A stretch of DNA of 64,000 bases from Brugia malayi (Eukaryota; Nematoda; Chromadorea; Rhabditida; Onchocercidae). This document shows, one piece after another, positions 39,561-50,409 of the stretch. The DNA lies in contig NW_025062478.1 of assembly GCF_000002995.4 (NCBI RefSeq), forward strand, positions 434,001 through 498,000, given 5' to 3'. Position numbers and translations under genes: made by a program. Position 1 is the first letter of the stretch, and every line of letters starts with the position of its first letter. The notes beneath the pieces were generated by a model. It was not told where the DNA came from, searched no databases, and saw only the letters and a program-made list of their open reading frames with translations.

Positions 39561-41894
39561 ATAGAACAAATAAAGCAGTGATAAATGAATGAATGATAGA
39601 ATATGCGACAAAGTGATCCGAATTAAAATTCAGCAAATAATAAATGATAAGATTAATCGATCAATGCGCTAATGTCGCATCATTCTATCTCTTACTATTT
39701 TGGTGTTCGTTATTTTGCATAAATGCAATTCTTGCTGAAGCGGAATAAATTCATTCCTTTTGCGCCTATCTATTTATAGAAGAGAAATGACTAGCAGCTA
39801 TTTGTCGCACAATGATTACGCTACGAGGTTTGTGCCACATATTGAGAGAAGGAGAGATATGCCTATTAATAGACCTACAGTAAAAATCAATGAAATCAAT
39901 CAATAACGGTGGGAAAATAATTTAAAAACAAAATATCTTATAGAAAACTGAGAACAAAACGAGAAAGAGCAATGAATTTTAACAAAATAAGTCATTTCAA
40001 AAGTTTTGTAAACATATATCATTTCAATAGTTTGTAATTTATTAAACTACGATTGATGATATATAAAACTACATAAGGTCTAAGTTAGAAATTTTGAAAT
40101 AACAATTTATAGCAATTTCGAAATAACTGTTAAAATTTAATTGCTCTCCTTTTCGTCTTTAAAATAAATATAAGATAAAATTATAAGAAGTGGGGAGGAA
40201 ATTTTTAATTATAATACCAATAGATAGATCGCAAATAATTTTTACACCAATTCGGAATTTGATCTCCTCGGCGTGGAACAAACTTTTCCTCTTCATTCTG
40301 CTATTCAAAAAGATCAGAGTGAATGATATAAGAAGTAATTTGTCGTCATAAATTGTCACCAATGTTGTGTTTGCTTACTTATTTCTAAATTAATTGACCT
40401 CTTTATACTAATTGACCTTTCTACACCTTACAAATGTTGAATTAATTAGAAGTGATCTTCATCATATAGCTGCTTAGCCCTTCAACAATATACAGAGCAC
40501 CCTGAATTATTTATAGAAATCATTCCTACATCTATCCATTTTCCAAATCATTTCTTTGTTTATGAATTTGTTAGCTTATTAATTTGTTGGAACTAAAACA
40601 TAAAGGAATCATATAGTTCATTTTCAGTTTTCTTGAAAACGATGTGTTTTTTGCTCAATTTCTGAACATTTTAGAGAAATACGAAGTAACATCTCCAAGT
40701 AAGTTTATGAAACTAAAATTTTTTCCCCACTTCAGGTTATTTCCATTTGAATCAAATACCTAACCAACATACAAATCCTTATATATTAAAATTTCTAGGA
40801 TGAAAATTTTGTTAGACTTAATTTCATTGCATCCTGCCTTAAAAGTTTTCTCAGACAATGAAATTCAAAATATCAATCCTTTTTGTAGGAAAGAGTTGAA
40901 CCTCAGTAAGACCAATCGAAGGAGGATCTCGATTTGATAATACGCCTTAAATCAGAACGGATTTGAAGAAAAATGGCAGCATGAAATGGAATAATCAACA
41001 TTGACTGCTGTCACTTTCAGGTTTAGTCATATTTCATCTATTTTTGAGTGCTCTAAACGAGCGCTTTAGCAAATTTCAGTTATTTGAAAAAATTTGTTAA
41101 AACTTCCGACCATTTTCAGAATCATTCAGGATTTTCGCCACGTCCATTTCAAAGTTTCACTTTTACAATCGATGGATATGATGGATTGTTGAGAAAATAA
41201 TTGACAACAATTGCTGCAAATCGCATTCGTCAATCTTGCACAATTCTAATAATAGCTTTAAAAGCTATTTTCTGTAATCAATATTTGCTTTCTCTTAAAT
41301 TCACAACGTTTATCTATGTATGTTGTAAATTTTATAATGGAACAATGACTGCGATTTTGTCCTCTGCAATGGAGAAGTAAGTTATCGGTTTCGAAAAAAC
41401 GCGCATATCAAGAAGGTTAAGGGGTCAACTGATTAGTGCATTAAATTAATTTATATGTTTAATATTTTGTGTTTGTTTTATTGTTGCATAGATAGACAGT
41501 TGTAAAATTATTTTTCAAAATTTATTGCTAATTTCATTTTATTATTTGATGTGTTGTACAATATGTGAAATCGCTTTTTTTTGATTTTCAAATAAACAAT
41601 AGGATTTAAAGAGCTATTTCTCAGAGATATTATATTTTAATAAATTTAATCGTAATTTCATAATTTGCACTTTTGCAATATCATTGCGGTTGAACTATGG
41701 TCGCTACATAAATAATAATCATCTAAAATTGATAAAGCTTACCTCAGGAACACAATTTGATACTGAAGTGCAACAGATTCAGAAAATGTATACATAGCAC
41801 CGAATTGTCAATCTTGAAATTTTTTCTGAAAAAAAAGAACTTATTTTCAAGTGTTATAAGATAGTTTCAAGTATAAGTTGATCTACGAAAAAAA

Positions 41895-42260
41895 CAATAT
41901 TTAAAGTTTATTCTTTTTTTACTGCATGCATAAACGATTTATGCATGCAGTAAAAATCGTTTATTCGGTGCTTTACAATGAGACAAAGATTAAGTAAATT
42001 GAATTGCAAACAAAAGAAGAAAAAATTACTGTGGTAATGGGAAAATCCGATAATAATACTTAATTGAAAAAAACTTCTCCTGGGTTTTTGAGAAATTAAG
42101 TTTTCAAATTTTTGCCACATTGCAAATTTGAAAGTTTTAATTGAAAATATAAATTAATGATAAGTAAAGGGAAAAAAGACGTATTTCATTGAAAAAAAAA
42201 AATTAAAAATGACATCCGAAACGCCTGTTTCAATAAATGTAATTTTGTCCAATGACTTAT
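41895..42260 (+). repeat. Dispersed repeat, direct copy at 63.5-63.9 kb
   Basis: Diverged copy of 63545-63890. Shared strings include ACAAAGATTAAGTAAATTGA, ACAAACAAAAGAAGAA, AAATTTGAAAGTT and CGAAAC(A/G)CCTGT. The two copies are about 21.6 kb apart in the same orientation. No coding capacity or clear ends are seen. Confidence 0.7.
41916..41956. repeat. Perfect 19-bp stem hairpin with 3-base loop
   Basis: TTTTTACTGCATGCATAAA, then CGA, then the exact reverse complement. The copy of the surrounding repeat at 63.55 kb has only part of this (CAGCATGCATGAATTG). The palindrome is therefore either newly made or has decayed in the other copy. Confidence 0.85.
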
Positions 42261-42414
42261 GTAATTGGTAGTACCATAAACCGAACAGTACATTCTAATT
42301 CATGGGCATATTTATCAAAAGATATCACAATAGAATATGGTTGCCCGTAAAAATGGGTACCCTAATGTAAATGGTTTTCCATTATGCTCATTTTTTTATG
42401 ACCTTCTCTATCAA

Positions 42415-42820
42415 TATAGTATTTTACAATACGCAATTATATTTTCATAATGTGCTTTGTTTTTTATTTATCTATTATTATTTATTTTTTTTTGTGCTCC
42501 TGCAGTATTAAATTTTATTCCTTTTTAAATTTTTTTTTTACTAAATTTTTTTAAAAATATTATTAAATTTTATAAACGCATCAAATAAATTGTATTTAGA
42601 AATATTTGAAAAGCATAATAAGATTTATGTCAAAATTAAATTAAATTATGACTCATTTATGCTGTTGTAAATGAATAAAACTTTTTAATAAATTTAATGA
42701 AAAAAATTTTTAAAAAGAATAAAAAGTAAAAATGCAGAAGCATAAAAGAAAAAATAAATAAATAAAAAACAGGGTACATTATGAAAATACAATTCTATAT
42801 TGTAATTTTGAGACACCATG
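42415..42820. repeat. Foldback (MITE-like) element with about 140-bp inverted arms
   Basis: The left arm (about 42415-42560) contains ATTATATTTTCATAATGTGC and TTGTTTTTTATTTAT. The right arm (about 42680-42820) contains their imperfect reverse complements (ATAAAAAACAGGGTACATTA, TGAAAATACAATT). The centre has no coding capacity. Structure suggests a non-autonomous foldback or MITE element; no target-site duplication was resolved. Confidence 0.65.
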
Positions 42821-43039
42821 CTATAAAGGGGAAGCAGTGAAAATTAAACACTGAAAGTTGAAAATTAACAAACCTTTGAAATGGTCGATACAACCGAGCA
42901 TGAGAAGAATTCTGTTTGCTGAATCTAAGATCAGTGACGTCATAAACTTCATAATTATTCACCGAGATTACAGTTCATAATTCTTCATCGAGAAACAATC
43001 TTAAATTTAGAGATTTAAAAAAAAAAAAAAAAAGAATTC

Positions 43040-44060
43040 TTAATATGAATAAAGTTACAAAAAGCATGCAGTTAATAGAATTAACCGAAAATGCATGCAA
43101 ACAATGTTAATAAAAAACGAGGAAAAATAAAAGCATGCAATAAATACAAAAGAAAAAAGTATACATGAGAAAAAGTTACAAAAAGCATGCAGTTAATAGA
43201 ATTAACCAAAAAATACATAGAATTAACCGAAAAATGCATGCAAAAACACAACTAATAAAAAAAGAGTGAGAACAACGAAAAAATAAAAGCATGCAATAAA
43301 ACGGAGAAACGCATGCAAAAACAATGTTAATAAAAAAACAGCAAATAGTATAAAGTAACAAAAAGCATGCAGTTAATAAAATTAACCAAAAAATGCATAG
43401 AATTAACCCCAAAAATGCATGCAAAAACAAAACTAATAAAAAAAGAGTGAGAACAACGAAAAAATAAAAGCATGCAATAAATACAGAAGAAAAAAGTGTA
43501 CGCCTTAACATTAAATGGTGTAAGTAAGTTCACAAAACACATGCATGTTAATAAAACTAGCCAAGAAACACATGCAAAAACAATGTTAATAAAAAAACAG
43601 CAAATAATATAAAGTTACAAAAAGCATGCAGTTAATAAAATTAACGAAAAATGCATGCAAAAACAAAGTTAATAAAAAAACAGCAAATAATATAAAGTTA
43701 CAAAAAGCATGCAGTTAATAAAATTAACCGAAAAATGCATGCAAACAATGTTAATAAAAAACGAGTAAAAAATTAAAGCATGCAATAAATACAAAAGAAA
43801 AAAGTGTACGCCTTAATAATAAATGGTGTAAGCTTACAAAAAACATGCATGTTAATAAAACTAGCCAAGAAACGCATGCAAAAACAAAGTTAATAAAAAA
43901 ACATCAAATAATATAAAGTTACAAAAAGTTAATAGAATTAACCAAAAAATTCATGAGAAAAGTTACAAAAAGCATGCAATTAGTAGAATACAAATATTGT
44001 ACGTGTTAATAGCAAAAATAAAAAATAAAAATAAAAAAACACGCAATTAGTAGAAAAAAT
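43040..44060. repeat. GCATGC-rich imperfect satellite array
   Basis: Imperfect units built from AAAGCATGCAGTTAATA, AATTAACC(G/A)AAAA, TGCATGCAAA, AAAGTTAATAAAAAAACAGC and AGCATGCAATAAATACA. The hexamer GCATGC or TGCATG recurs nearly twenty times. A higher-order repeat is visible: TACGCCTTAA-(C/T)A-TTAAATGGTGTAAG-type strings recur at about 43498 and 43805. Frames read through the array (Phe/Cys-rich on the minus strand) are repeat artefacts. Confidence 0.85.
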
Positions 44061-45340
44061 TGAAAACACATGCAAAACCAATATAAACAAAAAAAAGTGA
44101 TAAAATTAGTGGTAATATAACAAAAATAAATTAGTATTAGTGGAATGGACAAAAGTTAGCAAGAAGTAAAGTGCTAAAGGCATAAAAAACTGAAAATACC
44201 AACAAATGCAATGAATGAAAAAAAGTATGCAATTAATAAAATCCATAAAAAATTACCAAAAAAAAAAAAAAAAAAAATCCAAAAAAAGATTCTAAAAAAT
44301 AATCCGAATAAAACAGAATTAATTTCTAAAAAGATTTTAACTGAATTCAAAAAATCTGAAAACGATTTTAACTCATTTTTTTTGATTTTAACTCAGTTTA
44401 GAAAAAAAAATTGTAAACGCAAAAATTAAAAAAAAAAAAAAAAAAAAAACAAAAATTAAATATTTTTGAAATCTTTTTAAAGTCTAAAGCACTACCAATT
44501 CAAAAAATATACTTAAAAATGAATAGTGATCAAGAATTTTGAAATTTATTCCAGATTTCAGAAGGCCCTTCATCTCAATTTTAAAACCCAAACATTCATT
44601 CTATATGCTTGGTTAATGTTATACTGACGAAGGAAGGTATAATTCCATACCTCCCTTCGACCATCCTTACCCTCCCTCCCACCACATACACACAAAGATA
44701 ATTAAAAAGATAATTACAAATTGATATCAACTTATGATTTAGCTCAAAATAAAATTCAAAATTAGACCTTATTAAATCTACTCTCTGTTGACAACTTATC
44801 TTATTTAAATTAAAAGACTACTTGAATACAGACAGAAATTTTCCAAAAATTGCTCAATTCCATTAAAAATATATTCATATGAAGAAATTTGTGCTTTTTT
44901 TTAATAGCCAAAAAATCATCTTAAAATGTAAAGAACTTATAACAAGTTAGAAAATGCAAAAAATAAATATACAATAAGTTGATATCTGATGTACACAGCA
45001 ATAAAATTAAATAAAAAATTTAACACCGCTAGTAACACTAAAATAACAATGAAAAATTTCATTAAACAAAAACAATGGTTAAAGTAACATAAACAATAAA
45101 AAAAAAGAACAATTGTATAAGTTTAGAAAATCAAAAAAACAGCTATAAGTAGTCAAAAAAAAAACAATTTTAAAAAATCAAAAAAAAAAAAAAAAAAAAA
45201 ACAGTTATTAAACAGTTACAAGTAGTATCAAAAAAAATAAAAACATTAAATTACATTATTTAAATGAAAATAAATAAAATACACAATTTTTAATAAAAAT
45301 TAGCAGCCCAAAAGGCTAAAAAAACAAAAAAAAAGCAAGA

Positions 45341-45497
45341 AAAAACAACTGATTTCAAAGTAATCTGATTTATCTTTTGTGTTGGCAAAAAAATGCCTTT
45401 TACAATCTTTTTATTGCTCTATCACTAGGACGGTAAATGACATACAGAAACATAAAGCAATTACAAACTTTTCCATATTTTGAAATCAGTTGTTTTT
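45341..45497. repeat. 157-bp element with 19-bp terminal inverted repeats
   Basis: AAAAACAACTGATTTCAAA at 45341-45359 is the exact reverse complement of 45479-45497. The 119 bp between has no open frame. It is small enough for a MITE or for a structured RNA; the sequence alone does not decide. Confidence 0.6.
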
Positions 45498-45818
45498 ACG
45501 TTAAATCAAAGAACAAAATTTTTTTTTTCCATTTTTTCTATTTTTAATTTTTTTTATTCTTTTGATTTTTTTTTTTTTTGGTTTTTTTGATTTTTTTGTT
45601 TTTTAGTTTTTTTTTTTATTTTTTAGTTTTTTTTTATTTTTTTTTTTTTTTTTTTTTTTAGTTTTTTTTTTATTTTTTAGTTTTTTTTTTTATTTTTTAG
45701 TTTTTCTTTTTTTTTTTTTTAATTTTTTGGATGTTACTAACCAGCTTTCATTGGAAGAGGATGGAGATTCGCAGCAGGCAGCGACAGGTGGCCGGATGAG
45801 GAAGACCAGGCAATAATA

Positions 45819-47352
45819 TTAGCCTGAAAAAAACCACTGATTAGAAAAATTACGAGACCCACTTTAATATTTTGTTTTCTATGGTCATTCATTTTTTTTT
45901 TTTTAACTTTTAAATTTCACTTCTTCAATGCTAATTAATTTCTTACCTGGGATGAAGAGGTGATGCGCATCCTCTTCTCTTCCTACCAGGTCAAGTCTGC
46001 GCCGCTTCACCTGTCGTTCGCTTATTACGGCCGCGCATGCCCTCGGGCACCAATCGAGGGCATGAAGCTCCATTGCTGCCGTTCTCTGGGCGGCCGTAAA
46101 TTCAGGTGGCAGCAAGAGGTAATGCCCACAACGGGCACAAAAACCTGGAATATGCAAATTAATCAGTCTACTGGCTTTTAAATGAATCAAATGTAGCAAT
46201 ATCTTTAAAAACTAATTGGAAATTCATTTCGCAATACTTACCATCTTGCTTGTGTGTTCTCGACGCGTGAATGCGCCACCCTTTCAACGTTTCAAACTGC
46301 CTGCAGCAGAGGCCACACACTGAAAACAGAAATAGTAAGAAAATATTGTTGCACAAATTGTTCTTCGAGTATCGATATAGAATTTTGTAATCGTTTTGGT
46401 GCATTATAAGGGATGAAATTTTCGATGAAATCATATGATTTTATCAGTACGAAGTCAAAATATGATTGTATTTCTTCTACAAATTGCGGCATATAATCAT
46501 TTCTTAAGTTATTAAAATTATAACTTACCGATTTTCTTGTTTCCTTCTTCTTGTGCCACCGTGTATGGCTCTGCTTGCGGCACTATCAACTCTCTTCGGA
46601 GTTGCTCCGGAAGATCTTTTAAATCAGCTGGTTCGAACTTTTCCGAAGGTGCCGCAGCCATTGCTTCTTGCATGGCAGGAACCGGGATTCTGATCGTCCT
46701 CGTTCGCCTGAAACAGTTTTATATTTATTGCAAATTATTTGGCAGGTAAGTTAATATCTAGTTAGCAAATTAATACAATTGCTGCTAAAACTTAAACTTA
46801 CAGGACGAGTTCACGTACTGCCTCCACCGGTTCCTCGATCTCCATTGGTACCCCCGGTACCTCAGGCTCTTCTTCTTCCTCTTCTTCTGGCAGAGGGGTC
46901 CACTCTGCTTCTGATGGCCAGTTCTCGGCCTCATCATTTTCATTTTCAGGCAGAGGAGCCCACTCTGCCTCTTCTTCGTTAAATTCCGGTTCCTGAGGTA
47001 CCGGGTCCTCTTCCATTGCTGGCTGGGCACTCTGCCCTACCAGTTCCTCCAACCTCCACCCCGCCTCCGCCATCCTTTCTATGAGCGACTGTTCAAACTG
47101 AAAAAGCTATTTTTTAAAGTCACTTTTTAAATTTATGGCAGTGCAAAGTTCAGCAACTCTTTCTTCATACTGTATCAATTTATAAAAAAAAAAAAAAAAA
47201 AATAGTAATAATATAAAAAATAAAAGCAAAAAAGAGGAAGACAAAGTGAAAATTACCTGAACAGTCCTGCTCACGAACCTTTGCAAAATCCGGTACATCT
47301 CCGGCTCCCTTTTAAGGTATTCGAAAAGCACTTCGATTTCTTGATCCTCCAT
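45819..47352 (-). CDS. Acidic zinc-finger protein, C2H2 plus C2HC finger
   Basis: Six exons read on the minus strand: 47257-47352, 46802-47097, 46529-46707, 46242-46319, 45947-46144, then 45819-45823, where the last splice creates the stop at once (283 residues). Reading phases agree at every junction. Seen: a helical N-terminus (1-60), a strongly acidic stretch (about 60-120) with two W-(A/T)-PLPE motifs, and a C2H2 finger CGLC..H..H (Cys192, Cys195, His208, His213). A second finger with Cys219, Cys222, His244 and Cys249 (Cys253 nearby) follows, then a basic VKRRRL patch (262-267) that could be a nuclear signal. Retaining the last intron would add about 13 residues and stop near 45903. Its GC content is far above that of its surroundings. 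The first finger recalls N-terminal fingers of R2/NeSL-type retroelements, but no reverse transcriptase follows. Nucleic-acid binding is inference; the family is unrecognised. Confidence 0.72.
47107..47169 (-). other. Possible truncating alternative exon in the zinc-finger gene
   Basis: A minus-strand acceptor (TTGATACAG) opens a phase-0 frame of 20 codons (YEERVAELCTAINLKSDFKK) ending in TAG, inside intron 1. If used instead of the exon starting at 47097 it would yield a 52-residue protein without fingers. It could be a regulatory (poison) exon or chance. Confidence 0.3.
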
Positions 47353-48187
47353 GGGAGCCGCAATTCTATAAAATTAGCAAACTTATCAAATATTCATTAA
47401 GCACAAAAACCAGTGACGTAACTATTATTTACTTATGGTAAAAGAACACATGGTAAAAAAACACTGATTTACATATTTTAATTTACCTACACATAATTCC
47501 ACTTATGCTAATCATTAAATATCCCGTACTTTCCCTGATACTTTCAACCCATAATATCCCATACTTTCCCTGATACTCATAATTCTGACACAACAAAAAG
47601 ACAAGAAAATAGTGACAAAAATGAACATTCATAATAATAGTATTTCTCTGCAATCTTTCGCGCTCGAGAGTCTTTATTCTTTCGCGCTCATGGAGATTTT
47701 TTTTTCATCTAATATATGGAGACTGTTCCATCCTTTTTTTTTCTTCGAATATTCCTTTGGTCTCTACTACATCTCAATCTAACATCTTTGTACTATATGT
47801 ATTATCGTTCTTCTACATAAACATTTTTTTTTTCTTCTCTCAATTATTTCTATTAATTAATGCACATTTTTATTGATTTCCTTAGGAATAAATAATCAAG
47901 TAAAGGTTACGTACAAATTACCACTTCTGATTTTTACACAGTTTAATAAGATTTTTTTCAGCAATTCTTTCTTTCATGTTCTATTTCGTACCGTCGTCTA
48001 AATTTTTATGTTATTATGGCATTCACCAGATACTGTATTGACCAAAAACAGTGCAGTTATGGGATATGTTTACAAAAAGTCTTTTTGATTTACTGCCTAA
48101 ACTTTGAAAAAAAAAACTTTTTTGAACTATCCACGATGACTTAGCTCGCCCACAAATTTTCGATTATCCATTTTCATTTTTATTCCA
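47232..48187 (-). repeat. Repeat family copy A: exon 1 and upstream of the zinc-finger gene
   Basis: This segment covers exon 1 of the zinc-finger gene and about 830 bp upstream of its ATG. It recurs, closely matching, as partial copies at 50410-50926, 50927-51690 (inverted) and 52700-53577. Shared strings include ATTCTTTCGCGCTC, CATCTTTGTACTA and ACTTTCCCTGATACT. The right limit is sharp: copies A and B both end at TTTTATTCCA (48187 and 50926). Only copy A keeps an intact exon 1 joined to the remaining exons. Confidence 0.85.
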
Positions 48188-48423
48188 AACATCAATTTGA
48201 TCCCTCTTACTTCTTCTATTATTGAAATTTACTTGCCTGGTCTTGTAGTTTATTTTTTAAATGCTTAACTTCCTGACCTCGACATTTTTTAGAAAGTCAA
48301 AGCTAAGTAATTTATCAAGATAGCATTACCTACATATATCGTGCAGTCTTTTCAGTTGCAAGACAAACTCTTAATGGAAAATATCTTTTGCAAGAGTACT
48401 TTCTTAACACTTTCGATATATAT

Positions 48424-48990
48424 CCATTGTTTTACTCGTTGCTTCATATAATTATGTATTTTTTTTTACTATGCATTTTGAATTAAAGACTAACGATTTC
48501 ATAACCTTTATCATAACCACTTCTTATTTTCTCAATTTTTACCTTTAAAAATTTAATTTGATTGATTTTTTTTCCTTTTGTTTCAATATTTCTGCAATTT
48601 TTAGCATATAATTCATTCCTTTAAGAATTACTTACTACTTTTTATTATTATGATAGAATGATTTGAATTTTTAGAATTAAACAGGAATAAAATGTAAATT
48701 TAAAATAACTTTCATTATAGTTTCATTACATATATAAAATTAAATATCTTGAACAAATAATTGTTGTCAACAATGTTTTATTTTTTTTTTTTTTAGTAAT
48801 TTTTCTGCTAAACCAATTTTTTCTACTCTTTCAATTCTTATTTAATTTCGTTTTAATTTTGTACAAATTTGTTTTAAATTATAGCAAGAAATCTTTATCT
48901 ATTCTTATTCTTTGTCTAATAATTAGATAAAAGTATTGATTACATCAATCGAAATCTTATAATTACTGTTATCAGTAATCTAAGTGCATC
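48424..48990 (-). repeat. Dispersed repeat, inverted partner of 38.6-39.6 kb
   Basis: Reverse-complement match to the two blocks at 38586-38922 and 39338-39560, here uninterrupted. With its partner it brackets the 39-48 kb region containing the zinc-finger gene. No coding capacity is seen. Confidence 0.75.
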
Positions 48991-48999
48991 GATTTGGTC

Positions 49000-49129
49000 A
49001 TACACATACACACACACACACACACACGCACATACATACATACATACATACACACATACACACGCACAATACACACATACACACACATACACACACACAT
49101 ACACACACACATACACACACACACACACA
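49000..49129. repeat. CA/CATA microsatellite
   Basis: About 130 bp of (CA)n with CATA and CGCA interruptions. It directly abuts the 38.6/48.9 kb dispersed repeat. Frames through it (His/Thr or Val/Cys-rich) are artefacts. Confidence 0.95.
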
Positions 49130-49854
49130 GACTAACCAATCTATATTTCATTCATAGAGACATGAAAACATTTTCGTTTGTGCATATAGAGACTATTCCA
49201 TCCTTTTTTTTTTTCTAGCGCTTTCTTTTTTCCGCTTTCCTTTCTGATCCCTAGTACATACTACTATTATACTATGTGAGTGTCGCCATAGATTGTTATT
49301 GCACTATTATTTTTTCTATCCTTGGTAGGCTATGGTAATTGCTTGCAGTCTGTAAAAGTATTCGCACAATTTAAGTCATTTTTTCTTCCCATTCTTTTCT
49401 TATATTAAATGAATGACAGAATTCATACTTAATGATTAGCATATATAGTATTGTAATTAAATATACGATGCAAATTAATTTCATTTTTCTCATTGGTTTC
49501 TGGCGTTGCTCAGTTTATATTGGATAAGTTTATATTTCTTTGTCAGTAAGCTTCTTGAGATAATGTATTTCAGTGTCAAAATGACTTCTTCAGATAAGTT
49601 TTATCAATGTTATCGTTTTGTGCAACGACCATAGTTCAATCATAGATGTATTCTGCAGTATGATATTGTAAAAGAAAATGCAAATTACCATGAAATTTAT
49701 CAAATATTTTTGGATAAAAAAAAGAAGTAAACATTTAGGAGTAATAAAACTTAGAAGAACAATCCATTGATAATATCCACGTGGTCTAGGCAAGTCGAAA
49801 AATCGGTGTGCTAAACTCTCGAAACAACTGCTATTATTATTTCACTTTCTTTTT

Positions 49855-50400
49855 TCAGATTGGAAATGTTGTATGAGATCAAAAGCGCGGGAGGAAAAAT
49901 TCAAATACGTCGGTTATAAACAATTACTATGTCCAATAATGCGGGCAGGTATCTGAATCTTCATAGTGATGGGACGAATCTTACTCCTCCATTAGGTTTG
50001 CCATTTTATTGTCAGACAAATGCAATGCTAAATTAGTTGTTGTTTTTAAAATCTTTTCATGCTGTATGTCCATACTTCTTGTTGACATAATAAGTCTCAG
50101 TTATCTGTTACATTTAATCATTTAATTCTTCAAACAATACGATTTCTTCGATCATCTTCCCTGATTATTTCTTCAATAATCTGTAGAATTCTGTCGAATA
50201 TTGAAGAAATTATCTGCAAAGAATATTGTGATCTGTTTCCCTAAGCTCGAATTTTTGCTCTTAATTCGGATATGTCAAAAATTATTTGATTTTTATTAAT
50301 ATATAATGCTTCTATAAGCCGCTAACTACAATGAATATTTAGCCCTTTTTTCCTTTCTTTTTAAATACGTTTATAAGATTTATTCAGGTATGTTACAAGT
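49855..50400 (+). repeat. Duplicated block X1 (direct copy at 54.2-54.7 kb)
   Basis: Matches 54215-54720 in the same orientation. Shared strings include AATGCTAAATTAGTTGTTG, TCTATAAGCCGCTAACTACA and AAGATTTATTCAGGTATGT. X1 runs directly into repeat copy B. The two X blocks flank the whole B-C-D cluster. Confidence 0.8.
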
Positions 50401-50409
50401 CTCATAGAA

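Larger units (their letters stand above)
37930..45818. other. Repeat-rich intergenic region
   Basis: No supportable gene. It contains the repeats listed separately: the inverted-repeat partner at 38.6-39.6 kb, a perfect hairpin at 41.9 kb, a dispersed repeat at 41.9-42.3 kb, a foldback element at 42.4-42.8 kb, a GCATGC-rich satellite at 43.0-44.0 kb and a small TIR element at 45.34-45.50 kb. It ends in a T-rich block at 45.54-45.73 kb built of TTTTTAG-ended T runs. The stretch 39.6-41.9 kb is more GC-balanced, but I found no exon with both splice signals and phase. Confidence 0.6.

Noticed and set aside
42415..42820. Possible tRNA or snRNA in the structured region
   Set aside because: The pairing is long and imperfect with AT-only arms, and lacks conserved tRNA or snRNA motifs. 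A foldback element fits better.
43176..43542. Phe/Cys/Leu-rich frames on the minus strand
   Set aside because: They are translations of the GCATGC satellite, with tandemly repeated residues and no gene context.
46785..47030. Second long minus-strand frame and a plus-strand Pro/Leu-rich frame
   Set aside because: These are other-frame shadows of the GC-rich acidic exon of the zinc-finger gene. Only the acidic frame has agreeing splice phases on both sides.
45819..47352. Calling the zinc-finger gene a non-LTR retrotransposon ORF
   Set aside because: The first finger resembles R2/NeSL fingers, but there are five phase-consistent introns, a terminal stop, and no reverse transcriptase or endonuclease coding nearby.
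48940..49218. His/Thr-rich and Val/Cys/Tyr-rich frames
   Set aside because: They read through the CA/CATA microsatellite only.
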